Source: Chromera velia (taxonomy: Eukaryota; Sar; Chromeraceae). Taken from it: DNA of 15,502 nt. Made by a program: the position numbers and the translations under genes. Positions 1 through 9,365 of this stretch are shown here, piece after piece. Within the stretch, counting starts at the first letter, position 1, and every line of letters begins with the position of its first letter. Below the pieces are notes generated by a model, which worked only from the letters and a program-made list of their open reading frames with translations, did no database searches and was not told the DNA's origin. The DNA lies in assembly GCA_018398765.1 (NCBI GenBank), contig JAHBMJ010000797.1, forward strand, positions 25,001 to 40,502, read 5' to 3'.

Positions 1-104
1 GCAGACCGAAGTCAAATGCGCTTTCCTCCTCATACCCCAAGGCAGCCCCACATCCGAGCAGCAAGACAGCCAACCTGAATTGTTCTGCTGATCAACAACA
101 CAGA

Positions 105-1951
105 ATGCTCCACTCCTCGAGTTTGACCCTTGAGACAAGTCCGGAGCCTCCCCAGAGACAGCAAGTGCGAGCCACAAGAGAGTGTCGAAAGCGCAGTCCA
201 GGTTGTGCTTCGAACAAGCGAGAGAGAGAGCGTCCAAGCTTCCGCAAGAACAACAACTCTCTGGCAGGGGAGGATGAGAGAGACAGAGAGGGCGACGAAG
301 ATCTTTCGGCCGCCGACATACGCTCTGTTCTTCTAGCTCCAGGGAGCAGCGCCAACGCCTCCCCTACCGATTCCCCTGGTGACGCTTCTGCTACTGTATT
401 CGCCTTGCCCCAACCGAGACCGCCTCCGCAAGACCCAAAAGACTCGGCCGCAGTTCATGTCTACCCTTCCCCGTCTACCGCTGTGCAAGGCCTGCACCGT
501 TTCGGCACTACAGCGCCGATTGCCCGAGGGGGGGACTCAGAGGATCAGCCCGAGGGTTGCAGCCTCTCCCTCTCTCTTGCAGCAAGTCTGGAAGTGGACC
601 TCTCACAGCTCGATCTTGCTTCTCTGGACGCAGAGGACTTACAGGGTCGGTGAGGAGAATCCCTCAAAGACCTTCTTTGTCGCAAACCGAAATCACACCG
701 ATGCAATCTGCACACATACAGAACTTCAGTGAAAAAAGTTCCATTATGGGTGGTGAAGGAAGCGCCTCCTTGTTCTTTCCGCAAGTTGTGATTCTCCTTC
801 TGTTCTTTTGAAAGCCATCTCGCAGGCCTCCAAGCACACGAGACCAGACAGACAGGCGGACAAGCAGAGCTTTTCTTTCATGCGAAGGATTCGCCCCCGT
901 GTTTTGCTCTCAATGTCATCTTTTTTTTTCGGTATGTTAGTTTTTGATGATCTCAGAAATGGCGCCTTGCGAGGACTTTCTTCAGTCTGGCTCTCTCGGC
1001 CATCCGTCCGTCTCCTTCCTTCTTCCACTCCTTTTCTTTCCTCTCTGACTTGCTCTGCGCGTGCGTTGCAGCCCTCGCCAAGCAGCCGCTTCCCGCTCAG
1101 AGAGAAAGAGCAGGCACAGAGCGGAGAGAGAGGGAAAGGGAAAGGGAAAAGAGGACTCAAAATTTGGGCAGCCGGAGCGAAAGAAGCCAGCAGAGTCGGC
1201 AGAGACGCACCCACAGGGGGGAACTCTCACACCGCCAACGCGTTCAGCGGACGCACAGCGGTGCGGGCACCCCCTCTCCTGCACAGAAGCCCATGACAGG
1301 TCAGACAGGCAGTTGATCCCTGTTTATGGAAAGGATGTCAAGAAAAAGGAGGGTCAAGGCTGTTTGCTTTAATCTGTGTAATTGTGGACTGATTCCGAGA
1401 AAGCGTGTGAAATAAAGATGAGCATGTACACAGCGTACGAAACCATACACACTGCTTCTTGTGCATGGATTCGCGCATGCAGAAGCAGTGGCTGAGGCAG
1501 ACGAGGGTGCAGATGATTCGCCCGGGGCTTTGGAGTTTTCTTCTGACCTTGATGGATTGGCGTTTTGGGAGGACGTAGACGGGGGTGAGGGAGACGGAGA
1601 GGGACCTGTGCAGAGACCTCCGCCTTCTTTGAGGACGGGGCCTCATGGGAGAAGGGGGGGGAGAGATGTGCAAAAAGGGATGGGGAAGATTCAAGAGAAG
1701 AGGGGAAGAGAGAGCTTGGCATTTGCGGCAGCGGGGGGGGCGGAGAGAGGAATGGTTTACCGGAATGGGAGGCTGGTGACTTCCGGTTTGAGCAACGGGG
1801 GAAGAAAAAATTCAGATAATATTAACACCTCTTCGGGGGGGGGGGGGTTGGGGTCTTCGTCTTCTACTTGCGCGAACAATACAAATGAAATGGAGAAAGC
1901 TATGCGAGTCGACGTTCATCGGCGGCTGTCTTTCATTCATGACCTCGTATG
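105..1951 (+). other. Exons 1-3 of the TTC39-like gene: disordered N-terminal region
   Basis: Exon 1 encodes a Ser/Pro/Asp/Glu/Arg-rich stretch that ends in an acidic Leu-rich segment (LEVDLSQLDLASLDAEDLQG) before donor GTGAGG at 650. Exon 2 follows the acceptor GCGTTGCAG at 1071 and is open in all three frames. Continuing the exon 1 frame gives a Lys/Arg/Glu-rich segment. The strong donor at 1300 (ACAG|GTCAGA) breaks the phase into exon 3; the weaker donor at 1353 (GG|GTCAAG) keeps it. Exon 3 (acceptor CGCATGCAG at 1482) is acidic, then Gly/Ser/Asn-rich with poly-G runs. It ends in a predicted helix (RRLSFIHDLVW) that begins the folded part. An internal intron 379-582 inside exon 1 would also keep the frame and cannot be excluded. 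I see no known domain here. Confidence 0.6.
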
Positions 1952-3495
1952 GTCGGTCAAAGCAGGGAAGAATTCTTTGCTTGCTTCATATCGCTCTCTC
2001 CCTCTTTGTGGGGGGGGGGGTCAATAATCGAGTTGATGTTCATGATGAAATTGTGGATGACGGGGTTGCTGAGAGGCAGGTGGGTGTTTGGGTGGTAGCT
2101 TTGTGCGATGGATAAGTCCGTTCTTCTCCCACGATCGGCCTCTTTCAAATCTCGATCCTTTCGTACATACATCCACGCATCCACCCGTAAATTCATCTAT
2201 TCTGTCATCCATCCATCAATCCATTCATTCATTCATTCCCTCTTCCTTTCACTTCAATTCACCGCCTTACTGGCCCAGCTTCTTCTTTTTCTTTCCATCT
2301 CTTTCTTTTTCTAACCCTTCCTCTGATACTTTCTTTCTTGCCGTGCACTCATGCTTATCATTTTGTTTGGGTGCGCGTGCAGGGACTTTCAGCTGACTGC
2401 CGCCGAGAGGGAACTGCAAACTTTCGAGGAGGAGGTCAGCCAGTCAAACGCAATTAAGAAGCACGCCTTCTCTCCCTCTCACCATCATCTCCTGCCGATT
2501 CGGATTGAAAGCGTCTTGGGGTGCAGGTCTCTTGAAGAACATTCATCCACTTTCCCACGTGCACACATGGGAAGCCCGCGTGTTTATTCGAAGAAAGATG
2601 AGAAAGAAGATATTTCGCCTCGGCCGAAGTTGAATTTTCCCCTTCTTCTCGTTAGCATTTGAATTTTCCGTTTCTACTTGAATTTTCCCTTTCTACTCGT
2701 CACGTACCTGCAGGAGGGTGAGAACTCGCAGGCCGCATTGATACACCTCGAAGTGGCACTCTTCAGGGTCAGTAGTCGACTTTTGTTGGAGTAAAAAAGA
2801 AAAGAAGGAAACAAAAAAAGGGGAAGATTTGCTCTCCTGCTGTGGGAGACGGACACTGAGAGCACACTGAGGAAATGGGAGAAGAGGAATCGAGTTGTCA
2901 AAGTGGAGAAAGCGAGGCAAAGAGATGATCGAGAGGAAGCGAAGAAAAGACGCCGGCCTGTTGTCAACCTTCTGACCAGATGAGTGTTGGAGAAGCATCT
3001 CTAACTGACTAAATTCCTTCCGTGCTTTTTGGCTGTTTCCTTTTTGCACTGTGACTGACTGTGCATGCGTGCGTGCAGGCTCTGGTGAGCGGCCGCAGAA
3101 CGGACCTGGAGGCCGCCTGGAGGAGGGCCCTAGATGCGGACCGGCTTCGGGAGGGGCTACAGCGTCGTTTGCGGAATGTGAAAGGGGAAACTTTGCGGCT
3201 TCTCTCTTTGAGAGTTCACCAGTCGAGGACAAAGGAAAAAGATTTGTTCTCGTCTTCAAAGTTTCGTGAAGTGGCGGCACAAGAGGTTCTGGACTCCCTT
3301 GCTGCTGATGCTCTTCTTTTCCGATCTGTCCTGACTGCACTCCAAGGTCATCGCATCGAGGCTTTCTTTGTCTTCCGACAGGCCTGGCTCCTCCTGCGAC
3401 GCATTGGTCGGTCGGTCGGTCGGTTAAAGAACCGCATGATGCCCTAGTCTTCTTTTGCTGGCCCGTGCTTTGCTTCTCCATCACCAACTGAGTGA

Positions 3496-3544
<49 letters not shown>

Positions 3545-4956
3545 ATTGGGCACTCACTCGTCGTGTGTCCGGACGGCAGTCGATTTGCCGTTTCACGTCA
3601 AGAAGTTGGGCCTCTGCATCTCATCTCTGTGCCTCTTTTCTTTTTTTTCCTGCCCTCATTGCTTGCTTACGTTCTCTCCCCTGTCTTATCCCCCCTCCCC
3701 TCTCCTTTCCTCTTGTCTGCTCTCCTGTCCCTTCCTCCTTGCAGAAGTGTCGCAATCCGCCCTCATCTCGGCCTTTGTGGACGAACAGGAGCAGAGGGAG
3801 AGCACCACATCAAGCCCGCCCTCAGAAGATAACCCCCACCACCGCCAGCCGACCTCGTCCCGCTCCCCCTCACCCCCTGTACGCGCCGCCTCCCCTCCAA
3901 GGTGGTCTCAGATTGGCATTATCAAAAAGGAAGACCAGCATGGGGCCCCGGCAACTGTCGGGCCCCGGGGCCCCATGATAGCTCGGACTGCGCCCGTTCG
4001 CATCCCCTGCAATAAGAAGACTAGCGAATCTTCCGTACCGAGCCAGTCTCAACACGGGGGGGGAGGTGGGTCCATTGCTACGAATCCTCTGAATTCCTCT
4101 GGCCTATCTGACCCCCATGGACGATGTCCGCGGAGTTCAGGTGAGCAGGCCTCTCCCGTCCGTGCGACTGATGACTTAGATGCCGGTATGGTCTCTGGCT
4201 CGACAGAAGAATTCGAGGAGAATATCTCTGCTGCCGATTTTCCACTGCCCTTCCCTGCGGCAGTGGACATGAACTCTCAAGAAGGAGATAGAGAGGGGGA
4301 GGCGGTATCTGTGTACTCTGGCAAAAGGCTTGAGAGTGATCACAGAGACAGAGAGAGACTGGAAAGATGGGACAGGGCGTTGCAGTGCTCGTGTTCGTCG
4401 CGATTCAAAACTTTGTTGGAAGCAGAGGAAAGGAGAAAAAAGGATGAAGAGGTACTCTCGTCAAAGCAGCCTCCTGTGGATAGACACGTTCTGCAACTTC
4501 TCTCGACATGCCACCGATGTCTTGCCAGCAGAGCGTTGACTGGCCTGGGTATTTTTTATGTTATCGTATCCCTTGTGCCGGGGTCCATTGCACCGTTGCT
4601 GCGCCTGGCCGGGTTTGTTGTCGACAAAGAAAGGGGACGAAGATACCTGGATGCATGCGCAGTGGAAGGCAACAGGGTGAGTGACTGCATGGCCATGGGT
4701 GGCTTTGGTTTTCTCTCCGCGAAGTGCATGGCGGTTTGGCTTGGTGAGTTTTTCCTCAGCTCTTCCTCATTTGTCGTTCGAGGTCGGCGTCTGCACGCAT
4801 GGGCTCTTCTGCTCTTTTCTTTTCTTTTCTTTTTGCCCTAGGCATCCAACACTCGTGCCGTCTGGGCTTTTGTGTGATCGGTGAAGCAAAAGAGCATTGG
4901 TAATTTCGAATGGCTGAAAATCAAATGAAGTGGCTGGCGCTTCCTCAAGGTGCCGC

Positions 4957-4995
<39 letters not shown>

Positions 4996-7604
4996 CGATG
5001 TCTATGCTTCCATCATGCATGTGCCCACGTGGGGTTGCATGCTTTTCCTCTCTCTCATCTTCCTGCCTTCATGCATTTGTGCGTGCAGCCGCGGGCACCT
5101 CTGGCGGCTCTGGTGCTCTCTCTGTTTCACCTGGACATGCAACCTGACGTCGAGAGGGCAGGTGGGGGGGGAGAATCATATGACAAGAGAAGAGGACTTT
5201 TCATGACTTTTCAATATTTTCTCTTGACCTTGTTTCTCTTTCGATCGTACTCGTTCTCTCTAACACCTCCCCGTTCCCCCCATGCACTCCGTCATTTTGT
5301 TATTCGTTTCTTCTTACCGCAGCTTTGCTTCTTTGTAAGGTACCTGCATGGACTTGAAGTGTCTGTAAGGATCTCAACAGACTGTCAGCGCAAACAGGTA
5401 GATGGGATGACTCCATGGAATTAAACACAACAACTTCTGCAGGCCAGCTCCTGACTTCTGTACTTGAGAGGCACCCGGCCTCCGGTCTCCCTCTCTGGGC
5501 GGCCTCCGTGCTTGCCTGGCGCCACGGGTGCATTCAGGACGCCGTGTTTCTGGTCCAACGGGCCCTGAACGCCTGTGCAGGGGACGAGGGGACTCTGGAG
5601 AGACGCCGTGAGCCTACGGACCCTCTGTCTCCCTCCATTCCGGGCCCTGAGGCTTTGGTGCGACACGCCTTCTACCTCAAATATGAGATGGGTGAGTGCC
5701 TCAACTAGGAACGGTCATCGCCCAGAATGAGCCGACAGAACTGCAGATGTCTGAAGGGAAACATGTCCACGTGCACATTAACTTGATTGGAGAAAAGGAA
5801 TTCTTACACTATCTGAACAGACACAAAAGTCTGAGCGGAAGAGTGAGAAGACGTGTCTTGCGCAGAGAATGCAGATACTGTTCAAAAGCGAAGTAGATTG
5901 TCGGTTTCTTTCGCATGAAGTCGTCATTCTGACTGGGTGTCACACTGATTGGCTCTCGCTCTTTTTTTTGTTTGTCTGTCTGTTTCTGGTGATGACTGCA
6001 GGCTGGTTCCTGTTCATGAAATGCGAATGGGCGCCGGCACTCTCGTTCCTGCTCGAGGTGGCCTCTGTGTCTGTACGCATCAAGCCGCCAGCACACCTCT
6101 GTATGGGGACAGGAAGGAGGGGAATCGAAGCCGTCCATGCGGTGGCCTCGTGCACGAGGGACACGGAGAAGAGCGTTCTCCTGCCAACGAATGTGAGCAG
6201 AGGGATCAAGGGGGGGAGAGACTGGGAATGAACGTACTCAACCAGATACATATGTGGTACAGACCTGTTCATGGCGTCCATTTGTGTTGTTACTCCCGCA
6301 AAAAGAAAGTCGCCCTAGGTTTCAAGAGACATGCATTTCTTTTGTTTCCGTTTTCTCTCGTAACATGTATGTGTGTTTCTTCGTTTTTGTTGCTGTTTGT
6401 CTGCCTGTCCGTCTTTGCGTTCTTCTTCTGTTTTCCTGGTGGTTCGAATCTTTTTTATTCTACCGCTGGCTCAGACGTACGACTGTAGTTGGAGATTGAT
6501 TGGCTTCTCAGTTGGGGCCTCTTCCCCCCTTGCGTGCAAATTTGAGACATGTCTGTGTCGAAATAGAATGACAAGTCTGTCGCTTGTGTGCTGCAGTGAA
6601 TGTTGTTTTTTGTTCCGATGGAAATCATCGCAATCTCATGCCACCTTGTGTGTGTTGTTCTGCTGGTCTGCTGGTGCTGGCGCATACTGCAAATATTTGT
6701 CGCTTTCATTTACCTTCTCATTTTACTGTTCTCATGATGTCTGCAGGCGCAGTGCTGTCTCTGTCTCCAGGTCGCAGCGTGTGCTCTGATGCTCGGAGAG
6801 ATTCTAGACGCGGTTTTGTGGTTGGAAGCCTGCGAAGCAGTTGCATTCTCTGCAAAGAGACACCCCTCGGCAGCACTCCTGCTTCCTTCGGGGGCTGGGG
6901 GCGTGGAGAGCGGAACATCGGCTGGCAGTGCAAAGGGGGAGCGCCAGTCATTTAACATGGAGGGCGCAGCTTTCTCTATCGGAGGAGGGGATCGGGCAAA
7001 GGTGAAAGAGGACTTCGGTACGTCGCTTTCTCTCTCCCTCTCTCTCTCTCGCGCGCGCGCGCTCTGTGTGTGTCGGGGNTTTTGCAAATACATGCATGCC
7101 GTGCCTGCGTGGTCGTTTGAGATCTGTTTCTCTTTGTGACAAGTGCTCTCTCTGAGGAATACAAGCACACACAGTCCTCCGTGTTGCAACAAGTGTCTAC
7201 AGGAGGGTCGCAGTCAATCCCCCGTCATTGCCGTGCTTCCGTTCTCTCCGTCTCCTTGCAGGCAAGCTTGCGGCTTTTCATCGAGTGCGTCTCCTGCAAG
7301 ACCCTGCTGAGTCTGCTCTCCTTCTTCCCTTCGAGCTTCTGTACCTCCTCAAACACTTCAGCAGACTCCCGCCCAACCTCTTGAATAGAGTTCATGCTGG
7401 CGTGTGTCTGGTCGGAGAGGGATCTGCCTCTGCGGTCTGTAGAGACTTCCCCTCAGGTGGGCAATTTGAAAGGAGTTTTAAAGGGCTGCATGCTCAGACG
7501 CGCCCTCTTTTTTGGATCGGCTAACAAAGAGAAAGCCAGTGTGCCTCCATGATTGCGTTCTTCATCGCTCTCTTGTTTCTTCTTTGAGGCACACGAACAG
7601 ACAC

Positions 7605-7661
<57 letters not shown>

Positions 7662-9365
7662 AAGAGAAAGAGAGAGCAGGGTGGGGGTGTTTCTTTCTTA
7701 TCAGCATCCTTTTCCTTTTTTTTTTCTCCTTCTTCCCTGTCTGACTGCTTGTCTTCATCTAATGCAGGTCGGGCTGCGCAGAAAGAGAGAGCAGGGTGGG
7801 GGTGTTTCTTTCTTATCAGCATCCTTTTTCTTTTTTTATTCTCCTTCTTCACTGTCTGACTGCTTGTCTTCATCTGATGCAGGTCGGGCTGCGCTGGCTG
7901 CTGCTGACTCTCTGGAGGCCTCCATCGCGAATCTGGACGTCCATCCCAACGCCCTGGTCCCCTCCTCACAGAGCTGCCTGTCTTCTGTCGCCTTCCCTCA
8001 GCGAACAGGTGGAGAGACGGAGACAGAGACACCAGGCGGAATGTCTGCCGACACGCGAGTCGACAGAAAGGGAGACCCGCCTGCGTTTCCTTCGTCAGTT
8101 CATCCGAGGTCTCTCTTTGGAAGATACATCTCGACCTCTGGCGACGTGTGCGCGAGAGCATATGCGGAACGCCGGGCCGAAATAGAGGAGAGGGAGGCGG
8201 GAGTGGCTCCGGAAGCGCGGAACGCCGACATTGCTCTTTCACGATGGCATGCCGGGGCCCATGTGACCGCCTTGACACTCCGGACAGCCGCACTCCTCCA
8301 CATGGGAGCCCAGACAGCGGCAGGTGCACTCGTCCCCCACTTGCGCGAGGTCAGTCAAGCATTCTTGTTGCGTGGCTGTTGGTGGCCGGCAGGGAAGAAG
8401 AATGAGAAAGAAAGGAAGAGACCGAATCGCCTGTGTGCCTCTATTTTCTGGTAGACCGGAGAAAGAGAGAAAAAGCAAGAGAGAAAAGAAAGCATCGCGT
8501 CGTTGCCCAATGCGTCGATCAATCCACGTCTCATTTGATATTGCTTTTCATCTTCTTTTGCATGAATTATGAGCAGTTCAGGTAGTGAGTTTCCTTTCTT
8601 GATCTGGAATTTATGCGGCCAATCACCCGACCACTTAACGCCTGCAGGTTCTAGAGGCCTTCTCCACGAATCTTCCAGCCCCTCTTGCTCACTCAGTGCC
8701 CCACGCGTTTTACTGGGCAGCTAGAGCGTTTCTGTCAGTCAGTTAGTGAATGAGAAACGCAGAAGCTGCCCTCCTTCCTTGCCTTTCCTGCCCTTTCGTT
8801 GTCCCATTTACTCTTTTTTCGTCGGCCATACCATACTCTGCCCTGTCTCAAACTGCGTGTATTCATGTGTGCGTTTACGCATTGTCGTGTTCGATTGGGC
8901 TGCCTTTCTTCAACCGCCGTCAACCCTGCAAAGCCGCCTGTGATCTCCTTTGTATTTCAATCTTATCAAAGGCCCCACACTTGTTTTCCCTTAGCTGCAC
9001 TGATCATCATTTTTTCCGGACTGGGCTTCTCCTGTGTGATTCTGTCTGCGCTTCTATTTGCCAGTGTGCACTTATTTGTGTTCATTCTGCGGTCGATGGT
9101 TGCAGGCTGATGGGAGACTCGGGACACGCTGTTGAGTCTCTGGAGGCCGGTCTGTATCTGCTCAGAAGGGGAAAGAGGCCAATCTTTGCAGTGCAAAGCA
9201 AAATGCAAAAGGTCAGATGGAGACGCTCATCGCAGTGAAATGGAAGCGTGTCTTTTTCTTCCTTCGGCTGTGTTGCTTCCGCAGCAATTACACCTCATTC
9301 TCCGTAGAGCGAATGCTTTTCTGTGGGCCATAGTGAGCTCATGGCTGTCGGGTTCTCTGCAGTAA
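105..9365 (+). CDS. TTC39/IML2-family tetratricopeptide protein, 16-exon gene (5' end may be outside window)
   Basis: I infer these exons: 105-649, 1072-1352 (uncertain), 1483-1951, 2383-2434, 2714-2767, 3079-3406, 3745-4676, 5089-5161, 5443-5691, 6002-6192, 6747-7017, 7262-7456, 7883-8349, 8648-8733, 9106-9211, 9285-9365. Every junction from exon 3 on is phase-consistent, and the sum is 4380 nt (1459 aa plus TAA). The family call rests on an ordered series of conserved blocks. They are a hydrophobic SLVPGSIAPLLRLAGF segment followed by DKERGRRYL; an APLAALVLSLFHL helix; an LPLWAASVLAWRHGCIQDA TPR; YEMGWFLFMKCEWAPALSFL; LLPFELLYLL; and a C-terminal TPR pair. This is the order found in TTC39/Iml2 proteins. 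Known relatives are yeast Iml2 (inclusion-body clearance) and animal TTC39 proteins; the role here is unknown. The product is much longer than usual for the family because of disordered N-terminal and internal segments. The frame is open from base 3 to the ATG at 105, so upstream coding exons are possible. The C-terminal exon also has alternatives. Confidence 0.8.
2160..2250. repeat. CATC/CATT tetranucleotide-rich intron segment
   Basis: Imperfect CATC and CATT units (ACATCCACGCATCCACCC, then CCATCCATCAATCCATTC and CATTCATTCATTC) lie in intron 3 of the TTC39-like gene. It is simple sequence with no coding signal. Confidence 0.8.
2383..3406 (+). other. Exons 4-6: N-terminal TPR helices of the TTC39-like protein
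   Basis: Three exons join without phase conflict: 2383-2434 (phase 2 in, 0 out), 2714-2767 (0/0) and 3079-3406 (0/1). They give a run of amphipathic helices: DFQLTAAERELQTFEEE, then GENSQAALIHLEVALFR, then LEAAWRRALDADRLREGLQ, then AADALLFRSVLTALQGHRIE and AFFVFRQAWLLLRRI. The small-residue and aromatic spacing fits TPR helices and the N-terminal Iml2 block. The Lys/Arg-rich link in the middle of exon 6 (about 3175-3250) is probably a family-specific loop. Exon 6 ends inside a GGTC tetranucleotide repeat that offers several GT donors. Confidence 0.75.
3403..3424 (+). repeat. GGTC tetranucleotide repeat at the exon 6 donor
   Basis: Four GGTC units and a partial fifth span the exon 6/intron 6 boundary and create GT dinucleotides at 3407, 3411, 3415, 3419 and 3423. 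Only exon ends at 3406 and 3418 keep the phase of exon 7. Confidence 0.85.
3496..3544. repeat. Compound microsatellite (CT)11-(GT)13
   Basis: 22 nt of CT followed by 27 nt of alternating GT in intron 6. It is the exact reverse complement of 7612-7660 in intron 12. Confidence 0.95.
3745..4676 (+). other. Exon 7: disordered insertion followed by the Iml2 hydrophobic signature
   Basis: The exon opens after CTCCTTGCAG at 3744 in phase 1. About 250 residues are Ser/Pro/Gly/Glu-rich and probably disordered. A charged helix follows (DRERLERWDRAL, then LEAEERRKKDEE), then a Cys/Leu-rich helix (HVLQLLSTCHRCLASRAL). The last 48 codons hold the strongest family signature, GLGIFYVIVSLVPGSIAPLL, continuing RLAGFVVDKERGRRYLDACAVEGNR. 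The hydrophobic stretch could be mistaken for a membrane span, but in this family it belongs to the helical core. Donor AACAGG|GTGAGT follows at 4677, phase 0. Confidence 0.78.
4961..4992. repeat. (AG)n microsatellite in intron 7
   Basis: About 16 uninterrupted AG units follow a GCATGC in intron 7 of the TTC39-like gene. Confidence 0.95.
5089..6192 (+). other. Exons 8-10: central TPR block of the TTC39-like protein
   Basis: Exon 8 (5089-5161) encodes PRAPLAALVLSLFHLDMQPD, matching the helix that follows the Iml2 signature in the family. Exon 9 (5443-5691) encodes GQLLTSVLERHPASG, LPLWAASVLAWRHGCIQDAV and a loop ending ALVRHAFYLKYEMG. Exon 10 (6002-6192) continues as GWFLFMKCEWAPALSFLLEV and then a short basic loop. 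The joined reading across the 9/10 junction (YEMG|WFLFMKCEW) recreates the family's E-L/M-G-W motif, which supports the splice sites. The W-S-K/R motif usually seen just after this block in animal TTC39 proteins is not recognisable. Confidence 0.8.
7027..7075. repeat. Compound CT / CG / TG microsatellite next to an assembly ambiguity
   Basis: Just inside intron 11, CT units pass into GC units and then TG units, followed by G4 and the single n of the window at 7079. The ambiguity is what is expected of sequencing through a compound, G+C-rich simple repeat. Confidence 0.9.
7609..7676. repeat. Compound microsatellite (AC)15-(AG)11 plus AAAGAG units
   Basis: In intron 12, 30 nt of AC are followed by 22 nt of AG and then imperfect AAAGAG units that lead directly into the 115-bp tandem duplication. 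Confidence 0.95.
7668..7895 (+). repeat. Tandem duplication, 115-bp period, carrying a 3' splice site
   Basis: Copy 1 (about 7668-7780) and copy 2 (about 7783-7895) share the AAAGAGAGAGCAGGGTGGGG start, a long pyrimidine tract, and the end ATGCAGGTCGGGCTGCGC. I count roughly five mismatches in about 105 aligned bases. Each copy ends in an acceptor with the same first 12 exon bases (acceptors after 7767 and 7882). Only the second leads into exon 13. Using the first without further splicing reaches a stop ending at 7859. Confidence 0.93.
8648..9365 (+). other. Exons 14-16: terminal TPR and C-terminus, with alternative ends
   Basis: Exon 14 (8648-8733) reads VLEAFSTNLPAPLAHSVPHA then FYWAARAFL. 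Read-through would stop at a TAG at 8744, but donor TTTCT|GTCAGT at 8734 joins exon 15 (9106-9211: LMGDSGHAVESLEAGLYLL) in phase. Exon 16 (9285-9365) gives QLHLILRRANAFLWAI then VSSWLSGSLQ and TAA. It resembles the hFRihaAl ending of TTC39 proteins. A GTGAGC donor at 9333 after WAI offers two other ends. One is a 30-nt intron to TCTGCAG at 9362, which meets the same TAA. The other is acceptor CTGCACAG at 9433, giving EEASSLVPLFREK and TGA at 9475. Confidence 0.65.

Larger units (their letters stand above)
6747..8349 (+). other. Exons 11-13: C-terminal half of the Iml2 domain
   Basis: Exon 11 (6747-7017) starts AQCCLCLQVAACALMLGEIL and runs into a Gly/Ser/Ala loop. It ends at donor TTCG|GTACGT. 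Exon 12 (7262-7456) encodes KLAAFHRVRLLQDPAESALL, then PFELLYLLKHFSRLPPNLL, which fits the family's lP-hElLYL motif. Exon 13 (7883-8349) has a disordered start and then WHAGAHVTALTLRTAALLHM with AAGALVPHLRE, a TPR helix pair. All joins are phase 1 except 13/14 (phase 0). Intron 11 contains the only ambiguous base of the window (n at 7079). Confidence 0.78.

Noticed and set aside
744-1214. 156-codon minus-strand frame with a Pro/Leu/Ser-rich start
   Set aside because: It is antisense to intron 1 and exon 2, and its translation reflects a polypyrimidine tract.
2693-3553. 286-codon minus-strand open frame
   Set aside because: It is antisense to exons 5-6 of the TTC39-like gene and begins in a translated microsatellite (alternating His-Thr and Arg-Glu). 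No splice or domain support.
6440-6456. GGTTCGAATC followed by a T run, like a tRNA B box plus terminator
   Set aside because: No A box, no acceptor stem and no anticodon arm can be folded upstream; it lies in intron 10.
7607-8329. 240-codon minus-strand open frame
   Set aside because: It is the antisense shadow of exon 13 plus the duplicated intron and the AC/AG microsatellite, and has low-complexity ends.
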